A DNA stretch of 64,000 nucleotides, from the NCBI GenBank assembly GCA_036925085.1, contig JAUPFP010000039.1:1675501-1739500 (forward strand), written 5' to 3'. Every line of letters starts with the position of its first letter. The stretch's first letter is position 1. Below, in pieces: positions 35,899 through 48,700 of the stretch. The notes under the pieces were generated by a model. That model worked only from the letters and a program-made list of their open reading frames with translations. It was not told the origin of the DNA and did not search any database. Made by a program: the position numbers and the translations under genes. The stretch comes from Brachycybe producta. Taxonomy: Eukaryota > Arthropoda > Diplopoda > Playtdesmida > Andrognathidae.

Positions 35899-35919
35899 TG
35901 ACGTCAGACAATGACGTCA
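35899..35919. promoter_or_regulatory. Tandem CRE pair upstream of DNAJC5
   Basis: Two exact TGACGTCA palindromes 13 bp apart (35899-35906, 35912-35919), 200 bp before the start codon. Candidate ATF/CREB sites. The position fits a proximal promoter, but the transcription start is unknown. Confidence 0.5.
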
Positions 35920-36247
35920 TACAGTCTGCTAAAAGCCAGATACACACGATTAATTACCACTTATCCATCTTTAGCGTAGAAGAATAAACTTAGAATCTAA
36001 ACAGTGATTCAAATTGTAATGCCTTGAAACGATGAAAAAATTAGCCAAACAAAAAAACAAGGCGTTGTCCTACGTAAAATTTAAAAAAGTAAATTCAAGA
36101 ATGAACAAGTCAGCATTGATCGTGTGATACCATTTTTATGCGCGCGAAACAAGATCACCCTTTGCGAAACCACCAGGGCGGCGCTGTAATTCAAGTTGGC
36201 GACAGTTATAAACAATTCTATGAGATTAGTATGTAAAAAAAAAAAAG

Positions 36248-36452
36248 ACAGGCAATTAGAAATCAGGACAAACAGAAGTTGGCTCCGCCCTTTTTATGAC
36301 AACCGGCAACTTCTAATTGGTTTGTAGTGTGGTGCGACGTTGAAAAGGGCGGGGCATGTGACGTCAGACTACATAACCAACCAATTAAAGTTGCCGGTCG
36401 TCATAAAAAGGGCGGAGCCAATTTCTGGATGTCCCGATTTCTAATTGCTTGT
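36248..36452. repeat. MITE-C copy 1
   Basis: Ends acaggcaattagaaat / atttctaattgcttgt; arms with ggctccgccctttttatgac, inverted on the other side; TGACGTCA at 36359-36366 in the centre. The flanks gtaaaaaaaaaaaag and gtaaaaag look like an 8-bp target duplication whose left copy has gained As. Confidence 0.8.
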
Positions 36453-36867
36453 GTAAAAAGCCCATAAGACCATAACAAGGTTACAAAAGGCCCTTAGTGC
36501 TTACTTTTACTATACTACTACATGCATAACCTCCTATAGATACTATAGGAGGCTATGCTACATGTAACTCTTTAAAAATAAACATAACATCATAATTTCA
36601 TAAACAATTAAAAATTTCAACTGTTTGTGATGTTATGTAATTTCAATTTGTAACTTTTAATTCTGAGATAATTAATTGATAGAAAAATGATTTAGAAAAT
36701 TAATCTTAAATGTTAAAATTAATTAAAATAGTTATACAACAATTTGCAAATTATAAAATGTTTGAAGAAATTTATAAATTTATATTGGAAATTTTTAGAC
36801 ATTATATTATTGAATGTGTTCGTTTGGGGGCCCCTTTGAAGAAAGGCCCTGGTCTGGAGGACCAAAT

Positions 36868-36980
36868 GAAACCTTTCCAGTTTATAAATTCAAGTTTCTC
36901 TTTATTTTGCACCTGAACGAAACAACAATAATCAGAGTTAGAGGTGCATTTTAACTTTAAAAGAAATTAAAACCACATTA
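36868..36980. repeat. MITE-A right arm
   Basis: aattcaagtttctctttatt, ttgcacctgaac, ataatcagagtt, ending aattaaaaccacattaaa. Confidence 0.6.
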
Positions 36981-37503
36981 AACATAACATAAAACATTGT
37001 AAAGAAAACCATTAAAAAAAAAGCCAACTTGACATGCAGCACCACTCGAGTGGTAAAATCGAAAAATAGAACTGTAATGGGAACATGCGCTACAAAATGC
37101 AGCCTTAGGCACAGGCGACACCTATCAATGCTCCATATACTACACCGTAAAATAACATGAAATGAAACGGTTTTTCTTTTCTTCTCTTTTGGATGCTGTG
37201 AAATGGAGCTGCTCATGTTGTTGTAGTTCGGGTTTTTCGTCTCTTTTGTTCGGGTCAATGGTGCCAAACACTTCAGCAACAACCGCGCCCGCGCATTCTC
37301 TTTGGAAGAATCTGATGATAATACTGAAGATAAGCACATGTTTGTTTCGCGCCAAAACGGCAGCTCTAATAGTAATTTAAGTGCGCGCGAAAGAACAGAA
37401 AGGATGGAAAAAGACAGAGAAGAGGAATGATTTCCGTATTTACGGTTCAATTTCGAGCATCATTTTTCATTGTTCTTCTGCTCAGTGAGTTCGGGTTCTT
37501 ATT

Positions 37504-40500
37504 ATGAGTCATGGTGGTGGTGTCATCGTGAAGGGGGTCGATTGTAGAATGAGGAGAAGGAGAAGAAGGAGGGCGCCGCCGCCGCCAATTGACTGCACTT
37601 TTGGCGCCAGATCTTATTCAATTGACAGACGTCCTCATTGTCGTCGTAAAAGAGTTGCGCTTTTCCCGGTTCAGCTGGGCGTTGGAGTCGGTTTGAGCTT
37701 CACGGCTGCCTTAATCATCTTAGTCGTGATAACACCGATTGGAACTGATCCTACTTCAGCTGCAGCAGGTAAATTGACCTCCATCTCTGCGCACGGCGCG
37801 CCCTTTCTCTTGACCAATGTCGCAAGTTTGCAACAGGTAACCCTTGTACCAGGTTTGCCTCCAGGGTGTGTAACCGTACGGGGCGCGGAATCTAGAAAGA
37901 GGCGCCAAAAGGGTCAACAAGTTTTTACTAATTATATAATTTTTTAAAAAAGAAAAAAACTTAATTATGGTTTAGAAAATAAACATGTCACCAATTAGGT
38001 AGGCTTACATTGTAAAAATAGTTAAGAATCCACCTGAATGTTTGTATGTGGAGGCGCCTTAACCTTAATTGGGGATGGAAGCGCCACTAAGCATTGTATA
38101 CAATTGGCCGCTGGGCGCCACAATGTGTGCGCGGCCTTTTTACGAAGAAATAAAATAAATGAGTACATGAAAATACGCGTGAATACGTGCGCGTGAAAGA
38201 TAAAGCAAAAAAAAAAAGGGCGCATTTACATGCGCTAATGATACGCACACAAATTACACAAAAGAACGAACTGAATTTATGAATTGATTCCATTCAATCT
38301 ATAATCAGAAGTAAAGGAACCATAATCCCCTTTTTGTTTATATGCAAATGAGAAATTGTGAGAGAAAATTAATTGATATGTTAATATTATTTTAAAAAAA
38401 AAGTACGCCTCGTACAGGGCGTGATCAAATGTGTACATTGAAATGGAGCCAGTGGCGCGCCATGGTAGGGCGCTGAGAGATTTCGGAGTCCATCGTGTTT
38501 TTCTCTTCCTGTAGATATACTTAGAATGGGGTTATGAAAAGTTCGATTTCAGTGAAATTCAGTCTTTCAGAAGAAGAAAATTAAGAGAAATTAGAAAGTG
38601 TGTTAGAAACTAGAAGGGTAGCAGCTCAATGGCAATCTTTCAAAATAAGCCTTTTATAGACAAAAGTTTAAAAAATGTCTTCTGCGTAAAGATGGGTCAT
38701 TTTTCAATTTGCATCAAAAGCTTATTTTGAAATATATCAACATGAAAATATATCCTTAAAGTAACTGAGCTACCCTTCTAGTTTCTAAAACAAATACAAG
38801 TTGCTCTTCATTTTGGCCCTCAAAGACAGAATAATCAAGAGTTCGAGAGGTTCCCCCCTTCCCCGTTTATACTTTAAAACCATCTTAAATAAAAGATTTG
38901 ACTTTTGGTGGCCCCTAAAAATTGTGGGCCCTAGGTGGGCGCCTAAGCCGAAAATCGTTACTGAATGGAGGTGATCGATTCAATCAAAATTTATAAAAAT
39001 CGTTCAATATATACAACAACAACAACAAGAGGAATGGTACTTTTTGGTCCACTTTGAAAATGATTTTGAACTTGTGATGATGAATAATTGTATTTGTAAA
39101 AGAAAGAATTATTCTACAGGTGGCTCCCTCTTGCATATACATTCTAGTCTATAATGCGTTTCTATTGAGTCTCTTTTCCTTCATAAATATAAATTAAAAA
39201 TGTGTAATGTTCTGGTTATGTCGCTGTTTCTTTTGCGGCTACAGAAAATGAGTGACGTCAAAGGACCGTGAATGATTCAATTCTAGAGTACAACAATTGC
39301 GCCTCTTATCAATGACGCCATTATTTTTCTATAACATTTTCATCACCCTATCGACATAACCAGAGCATTACTTTAATGCCACCGTTAAGTATAAACGGTA
39401 AAAAAAAGGTTTAAGGAAGTTAAGTAACGTCATGACTCATGAGGGTCTTTATTTTGATGCTTAAGACCCCATTACAAAACCATTCTATATATTTTTATTT
39501 AGGGCCATTTGACGTCACTGATTTCTATCTGCGTAAGAAGCGAAAAGTTGTACGCTTTTATGGGCTTATAGCTTACAGTTACTGGTGGCTTAATAAAATG
39601 CAAGGAAGCTTGTATACAGGAGTAAAATAAACCCAGTAAGGAACAAGAAAAAACCTACTTTGTGACAAAAAATGGTTTCGTCTTTAGAATTATTACCCTC
39701 ATTGAAACGTATGAATGAACCGCTTTGTGTATATTTGTCTCTCCCCCCCCCCCCTTTACTATTTCAAAATAAGGGGAAGTTGCCGAGGAAACATACTTTA
39801 GGGAATCACACAGAGAAGAGAGAGACTAGAAGGGGAAAGGGGTGGGGGGATGAAAAGATGAACGACTTTACCCTTATGATTCAACTTTGTAAATTCTTTC
39901 CACCAATCAGTTTCATACAAATTAAGCAGCTGGGTCTTAAAAATGACACACAAAAAAAATATAAAATTGATAGAAAAGTAGAAGATTCAAGACTGTGCTT
40001 CGCGTTTAAGAATCTAGAAGGGTCATCATATGCTTGGTTTCGCCATTTTCTTTTCACTTACGACCTATAAACATAGAAAACGTCATTAGGAAGCCATTAA
40101 TTTAGTTTTAAAAATATTGGTTCATGATTTTCGAACTCTGGTTATTGTGTGTTTTAGAAGAGCAAACTTAAGAGAAACTAGAAAGTGGTTTAAAAACTGG
40201 AAGGGTAACTTAATCAATTTAAGGGTCTGCTTAAAGTTGAGCTATTTTCAAACTCACATAAAATAGTTTATTTTAAACGATTGCCAACATGAAAATACTC
40301 ATTAAGTGGTTGAGCTACCTTTCTAGTTTCTAAAACAACATTCAAATATCTCTTCATTTTGCACCTATAAGACAGAAATAATAATCAAAATCAGGCGCCA
40401 TTTAAACTTAATAAAAAACCACTTTAAGGTGGCTGAATAGATATTTATTTTGCTTTTGCCCCTCCCTCAAGATGGCGCCACTGTAGTGGTTAATGATAAG

Positions 40501-43500
40501 CTTCATAGATGTTTTTGGAAAAATGGCATGCGAACGTTTTTTTTTAAACAATATTACGAAAATATTCAACTTGTTTTCAAAACTAGAATAGTAAAAGAAT
40601 TTGCTCAAATTTTTTTCGTGGCAATATCTTAAAAAATTAACATTTTATAGCAGTTTGAAAATGACTCGTTTGTCAGTTTTTCCATTGAAATTTTCTGAAA
40701 AAGTATTTTAGTTTTTTTATAAACCGTCATAAAAAGTTTATTTTGTAAAATATCATCACTGAAAAAACTTTTAGCATTGTCACCAACTATTCTAGTTTCT
40801 AAAACCATTTGAATTTTTTTTTTTTTGCAAAGTTTCTTCTTAAAACAAAATAAATGTCCATTCAGCCACCTTAATCTATTGAAGGAATAGGAAAACGCTT
40901 CACTTGATTGTCTTTTAATTTACGAGCGGAAAAATATCCGTATTTTGTAACCGAAAAAATAAGTAAAAGCGGAAAAAAAAGTGTGACATAATAATTTGTC
41001 TAATGGAGAAGAAAGTGATGAAAGTGAAACTGGTGTCGTCATCTCTTCTTAATCTTCTTCTCTCCTCTTGTGTTATGAATCTATAATTGAGTTCATTCTA
41101 TTTCGCTTTTTCCTTTCATCTCTCAATTTCTGTCTCTCAACAAGAGAGAGAGATATATTGATAAGATAGAAAGATAGAGAGAGCGAAAAGTCCAAACGCC
41201 AGAATGTAATTTCAAACTCTTTTCTTCAAAGATAGAAAAAAAAAAAAAAAAAAAGATGGATCTTCAGAAAGATGAAAATACACATCTCGTTTTATGGAAT
41301 TTTTCTTCTATGGCTTTTTTCTTCATTCTATTTTCTTATCGATTCATTCTTTTTGAAAATTGCATATTTGAGTCTTCTCTTCTTTTGCTCCTATTTTGTC
41401 ACCCAATTCCACCCTTCACCCAATAAGTACAATTGTAACCACCTCCAAATGACTTAACAATTGGATCTCATAAAATCGGGTTTTTTTTTTCTTTTTTCTA
41501 AGTTGAAATGTCGCAATTTGTACTTATTATTATTATTATTATATTAATAATAATATTAGCGATGTAGTCTCATTTTTATATTCCACTTGAAATCAAAAGA
41601 TTCCAAACTGAATTTTGAAAATATTAAGCCTGGATCACACATGCGTCAGACAAGCAGAACATAGAAAAAAGACATTCTGTTTTCCCGTCGCGTTCAATGT
41701 TTCCCACATATTACAACAGAAAACACTTCAAATACAGTTTTGGGGTTTTTTTAAAGTGGAGAGAACGAATTGGAGGAGGAGGAATAGGAACCAATAAAAA
41801 AGTGCATTGTCGTTTTTATACATTATGGCGCACTGGCGCCCAGTATACAAACAGGCAATTAGAAAACGGAATAAACAGAAGTTGGCTCCGCCCTTTTTTA
41901 TGACGACCGGCAACTTCTAATTGGGGTTGGTTATGTAGTCTGACGTCACATGCTCCGCCCTTTTCAACGTCGAACCACACAACAAACCAATTAGAAGTTG
42001 CCGGTCGTCATAAAAAGGGCGGAGCCAACTTCTGTTTATCCCGTTTTCTAATTGCCTGTGTATACAATGTTTAGTGGCGCCCCCGTCCAAATAAATAGAA
42101 TGGAATTATTGAAGTAAAATAAGTTTCTTAATTCCTAATTCTAGTTTCTAACAGTCATTCAAGTTTCTCTTCATTTTGTACCTGAATGACAGAATAATCA
42201 AGAGTTCAAGAGGCCCCGCCGTTTACACTTTAAAACCAACTTAAAATACACAACACAACAAGCGCCGGGGACATCATGTTCACTTGTGCAAATGTTGTGG
42301 TCAATCTGAACAAAATGTTCATTAAAATTGTTGCAGAAAAAAAGATTTAATCCTCTGGTCAGGCGGAGATATTAAAATCACTGTTGACCTCTAACAAATG
42401 AAATAATCAATTATCATTCTGCAGTTGATTAACTATTGGTCCTAAATATTGATTGGATTATAGACAGAAAGAAGTTGAGGAGAGAGGGTTGGGATGAGGC
42501 TTTTATCTATGCCTGTAGGTAGATTTAGTTCGGTTTCAGTTTCAGTTCAATACACAAACAGGATTGGAACAAAAAAAAAGTCACGATTCATTTGCACAAA
42601 ACCAATAACAAGAGGATTACACACATTTATTATTTTTATTTATTGATGATCGTTCAGGCAACTGACTGACTGAATTTACCATTAATCAATTATATGCACA
42701 CACAAACAAACAAACAAACATGCAAAGAACACCGGAAAATAACCCCCCCCCCCCCCCCCCCCCCCCCCCACCACCACCCTAATAGTAGTTATGTCTATGG
42801 CATTTGGTGGGGAGAGGTTAAGGGGAAGTTGGAAATGGGAATATAACCATCTGTTGCCATTTATTACTAGGCCTCTCTTACCTATGGATATATTCCAATG
42901 GAGAAAGAGGGATTTGGGTGGAATTAAGGTGGGTTCTCATTATCCCCTCTGTGCCTAGCTTTAAATTTAGCATTAAATGGCTACATATAGGGATTAACAT
43001 TGAAAAATGGGAGGCTAAGTTGTAACAAAAGGGAGAAATAACCTTGGGGGGGGGGGGGGGGGCAAGCAAAAATATAGTTAAGCTGAAATGAAAAATTATT
43101 TTGCTGAAGATGAAAAAGATACATTTTTGAAGGATCAGTCAGCTTTTAGCAGAAGCTTAGAAAAACTGTCATCTTTTACCATTCACAGACAAGCTGAAGC
43201 ATATTGTAAGCTGAATACATAAAAATGGTTGTTCAAACAAGATAAACGATGTTTTTAATGCTAAAAAAATAGCTGCTAACAAATATGGCTACTTCACTGC
43301 TAATTGGCTGAAAATGGTCACTTCTTTATGACATTATTAGCTGAAAAATGTCTCAAAGTTTGATAGACGCTGAAAGGGAACTTCAGCTGATAATTCATCT
43401 TCAGCATTTATATAAATGACAAAGCTTTTGCTGACTTAAATTTTACATCTTCAGCTTAAATGTATTTTTCGAAAGAAAGTGGTTGGTGGTTCACAGTTTT

Positions 43501-45682
43501 TACTTTTCAAATTTATTAAATCTCCATTGAAAACACAAGAATAAATGAAATTTGTGAAACATTCTTTCAACATAAACTGAAGTTTTCATGAGAATCATCA
43601 AAAATCCTTTTTGTCAAAAGTTCTGAGATGAAAATGGGATAAAGTTTGGAACTAGATTTTTTTATGTTTGTCTCTCTTTCTTTGAAATAAAGAGTCTGAG
43701 ACAAAAAAAAAGAGATTTGGAACAAATCCCAGCCCATCAAATGTTCCCACGCCATTTAAACCCACAACATGAATTAATGTCACAACGATCAAAGATTCAA
43801 GAAAGAAAAAAAAAGACCACAGGAGAAAGATGGGTTTTGAAAAGGGGGGGGCCACTTTATACTGAAGTTGTTCCGAAATTCGTGACAAAACTTTTGACGT
43901 AATGTCATTTTAGTGCAAAGAGAGAGATAGAGAGACAAGAGTCAGGGAGCGTGGCAGAGGGATGGAGTGGCTGAAAAAGAGATGCACACAAGTATAATAA
44001 TAAAATGGTTGGTTGCTGGACAACTTGATATTGGACAGTGGAGGAGTACACGAGAAAGTGTCACAACCGTTCAACTTGCAGAGTTGTCAAACGAAATGGA
44101 AAAAAAAGTCAAAGTATCAAATCAATTATTGTTACAGTCTATGTACAATGCCATTGACTGCAATAGTCACAGTCACGGACTCTTGCTTATATTGCTTTTT
44201 TTCTGGTTTCATAAAGGAGAGAGAGAGAAACAGCAAGATAGAGGGAGTAATAATGGATGAAATCTTCTTGTAGAGTGACCATCACACAAACACACAAGTC
44301 GACCAATCCATACAAATGAGTTCGGGAGCCTAGGATGAACCAAAGCATTGCAACTAACACAAGACTCAAACTTTCTTTTTTGCCACTGGGGAGAGAGAGA
44401 GAGAGAAAGTAAAGATTACTCTGGTGGAACTTATGAAGAAAGCACAAGACCATTTGAAGAAAGCAAGATTCAAGCAACTGACCAATCTGACCTCTCTCCT
44501 CACCCACCCTTTCCCCCGCCTCCCCACTCATTGTTTCTGTTTGTCTCTTGCTGATAAAAAAGGAAGGAAAAGAACCATCATCATCATCATCATCCGTTCC
44601 AAACTGTTCTTCTCATCACATTCCAGGAATTACGTTTCTAGCATTTTAATTCATTAGTTCTCTCTCTCTCTCTCTCTCTATGTGGAGATGGACAGTGAAT
44701 GTTAACGATTGGTTATCAATTTAACACGTGTTCCGATCTTCATGATTAGTTGTGACTAATTAATTAATTTGTAAGGATAATTGTAAAAGTACTGGCATAA
44801 AATAAAACCCATTGAAGTATAATTAAGTTTAACTAGTGACGCCTCTCGGATAGTGAATTTTACTATCCGCGGATAACGGATATCCGATTTTATTTTTCTT
44901 TCAGATAATAGATAAATCAACTGTCAAATGAAAAATATACTCACAAATCACTAATTGATTAAATTTAGTAATTTGTAGCATTTATTACAATTTAACCTAA
45001 CAAGTATGGAAGGAGTTTAAATGTTAAATCAACGTGAACGATTTTATTGGTAAAAATCGATTTAGATTTTATTCAGTTTTGAGTATTAAATCGCAAAAAA
45101 ATGATGAAGTTATGAAACTGCAAATTCAAGAATTCTTTTCATGTGAACTGAACGGAGTAAAATCCCAAGTGAAGTCTGCAAGACAAGTATGTCTTCATTT
45201 CCTGTATACAATGCACGATTTAATAACTAGGCCAATTGACAGTAGGCGTCGTGGTTGACAGTGATATTTCTATACAGGCATTTTTAGAAATCGGGACGAA
45301 CACAAGTTGGCTCCGCCCTTTTTATGCCGACCGGCAATTTCTAATTGGTTTGTTGTATGGTTCAACGTTGAAAAGGGCGGAGCATGTGACGTCAGACTAC
45401 ATAACCAACCCCAATTAGAAGTTGCGTTCGTCATAAAATGGGCGGAACCAACTTGTGTTCGTCCCGATTTCTAAATGCCTGTTGTTTCTATAGATGCTGA
45501 TGACCAAGACTTCGTCTATTCCAGCCATTGTTATTTTTTCATTCATTTGCATATTTTTCAGTGGACTGGAAAGTTGAAAATTCGGAAATTCTGAACATGA
45601 CACAGGACTTCATCGAGAATATTTATAAGAATTTATAATAGAAAAGTGAATTTTGTTAAATACAGTATCATCCATTCCGGCG

Positions 45683-45736
<54 letters not shown>

Positions 45737-48700
45737 GTAATTCTCTTTGTTTTAGTTCACAAATTCAATGTTGTTCTTATTTAATATGCAACAACAGATA
45801 AATTAAATAATTATGCAAAAAAAAAGTGTCTGTAACATGACATTTCTTCTGCTACAAAACAGATTTCAGCATTCCAATGAAGTCTCTCTCTCTATATATA
45901 TTTACATTGTTATTATTATTAGAAAGGCAATTCGCCATAAAAAAAAACAGTCATTTGACTCTTTTAAAATAAAATACAGCCGCTGTCATTTCTGTTGGAC
46001 CATTTTCAAATTTCGAATCCAAGTTGGACCCGAAAATGGTGACATTTTTTAAAAACAAAGAGGAAGAGAGAGATTTTCGTGTAAATTAAATTATGTTACA
46101 ATATATTTCAATCTCGTTAGTTTTTAGAGTGGTTTTGAAATGGAAGTTTCAACTTCATTTGGAACACATTTGCAAAACTGCAATTAGAATGGAAAAAAGC
46201 AGCCATTAGTTTCAACCAATGTCATTGAGAAAGGAACCGGAATCATTTCAAACTTCTTGTAATCTACTACATTGTACAGTATATATTAATAGGCGTAGGG
46301 GATTTCAATTGCGCCTATACAAAAACAAACTTTCACATAATGTATATATCAAATTAAAAGGTTTCCTAGTAATGTACCTGAAAATACTAGAGAAAAATCC
46401 CGGAAAAAAAATCATCAAAGTCATTAAAACGTAAAATAAAAACTTCTTCCCAATATGCTTACATTACAAAACTTTACAATATATATAAAGGTGCTCTATT
46501 ATGGCGTCAAAACACTTTAAGCGTTTGCAGTCAGTCCTCAATTCGCTCCGGAGGTTAAAGTCAAAAAACCCACGTGAGTTGAATCCCATGAATTCCTATG
46601 TGTTTCAATTGGGTTTACAAGGCCAATCGATACGTGGCACTGCTAACGTAACTTGGGAATACCATTTACATACACTCATTTGCTTCAAAATTTGTACTTA
46701 TTTTCTATAAGCGGATTTTTCTTATACATAGCCGAAGTATACAAACTCTGTTAATAGTCATTTTCATTTGATGCAATTTGCATGACGGGTTTACTCGTAA
46801 TAATAAGTAGTTGGCTTTTAAATAAGCTGGTACTTTTTCTCAAAGTAGAGCCAACACTATTAATAGAAAGTGTACTCGTAAAATATGGCTTCTATATATG
46901 TGAGCCTTGATAATAATCCTGTGTCTAAAATAAAAGCCAAGGGTTTTAATGGTGGTGGACCGGGTTTTCATAAATAAATATGGATTAGACAAGACACATC
47001 CAATTAGTAAGCGTTTTAACCATTACAACCAAACTTTGCAATTGTTTTCTATACAACATGAACACAACTTTCTATTAGTCTCCTTCCCTCTCTCATTATA
47101 ATATTTTATTATAGTCCTATCTCTCTCTCTCTCTCTCTCTCTCTCTACACTTTGCATTGTAAATTACAACATGTCTAAATTAATAATTACCGAGGGTTCT
47201 TTCTTTTATAAAAATTAGAATATTAATACGACGACATTTCTTCTGCTCCATTGAACGACAAAAAAAAAATGAAGTTTAAAGCTGGGTACAGACGATCAAT
47301 TCTGGCTTGACAATCCTGTCTTGTCACTTCAATAGTATAATTTAGATAGAAAAAACTTTTTTTGGGGAAAGAAAAAATCGAATGAAAAATCTTATCTAGA
47401 AAACCTAGATGATTTTTTTATTTGGTTCATACGATTAATCGGAAGCCTTAGAATCGATTCCATTTAGACGGTTAATCGAAACTAAAACAAAATCAATTCT
47501 CCAATTAATCTTATCAGAATCGAGCATTCCTAGCTCCCACTAGGGGGAGCACAGATATTTCCGGGACTGGCTCACTACAGTTACCAGGGTCACTACAGCT
47601 ACCAAAAAAATATATAGACCTTTTTTATCAAAAGGGTCACTACAGCTACCAAGGGTCATTACAGCTACCAAAAAAATATAGGCTTTTTTTATCAATACGT
47701 TTAGTTTAGGTTAGATTCGGTTCGGTTAGGTTTCATTAGGTAAGGTTCGGTTAGGTTAGGAAGAAATGGTTATATTTTTTTGGTAGCTGTAGTGACCCAA
47801 GTAGCTGTTCTCCCCCTAGTAGCTCTTATGAGCCTTGGTAGCTGTAGTGACCCCCAACCATATTTATACCTCTCAATCTGTTGTAAACGACTTACACTAC
47901 TTCGTCTTTTAATGGGCTTAATTCAGTACTAACAAGCAAGAATTGTTAAGCTAGAATTGATCGTCTGTAGACAGCTTTATGCAAAACTTTTCTTCAATCT
48001 GAAGAACCTTTCTTTACTTGAAGGCTGGGCCCAAGCTTTTAAATTATTTATTCCATTTATTATTGGAATATATATGTGTGTTTGTACAATTGTACATATG
48101 TTTCTCACCAGTGTTATACAGACACACAAATACAACTAAAATGCATGAGTGAGCAACCGTGAACACACTTCTTTTTTTTTTTTTTGGAAGAAAAAAAAAT
48201 CCTTTTCAACAGTTCAGAAGAAAAAAAAACATCTGTTCCAAACCTATTAATTAAAGGCTACAAAATTAGATTTCCACTAAAAAAATAAGCATCTATTAAT
48301 TATTAGCGTTTCATTTTTTATAGGCAATTTCTATCCCATTCATTTATTAAGACTATAGGTCCATTTTTCTATTGGTTCTAACTTTGTTTTGAGGTTGAGT
48401 ACGCACAAATAACAACAATAACAACAACACACTGTCACCATCATATCACTCGAGGGACAAATCGATAAGAAAAAGAAGAAATGGAAGCTTTAAAAAAAGG
48501 GCTATTGGGTCTCCGAAATACACATGTCTAAGGCCCGGTGGCAGCCTACTTATTCATTCATACTCTGTCTCTTTCTTATCTTTTGTTTGTGTATCTATTG
48601 TGTACAATATGTAGTCCTACAGACATATTTGAATGTTGAGAAAATCCCCAACTTCCATCATCATCTCAATACTATAAGTAAAAAAAAATATAACTATAAA

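Larger units (their letters stand above)
35699..37503. other. Interval between DNAJC5 and the Ig-domain gene
   Basis: Start codons of the two genes point away from each other over 1.8 kb. It holds a tandem CRE pair, one MITE-C element, an AT-rich stretch (36500-36830), a MITE-A arm, and CpG-rich DNA from about 37240 to the Ig gene start that looks promoter-like. No gene is supported. Confidence 0.5.

Noticed and set aside
37140-37450. Overlapping 70-170 codon frames on both strands just upstream of the Ig gene
   Set aside because: No recognisable domain, no splice pattern; likely promoter or 5' UTR DNA that is GC-richer than average and so poor in stops.
47698-47762. Telomere or chromosome end
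   Set aside because: The TTAGG-like array is short, degenerate and enclosed by inverted-repeat arms with ordinary sequence on both sides.
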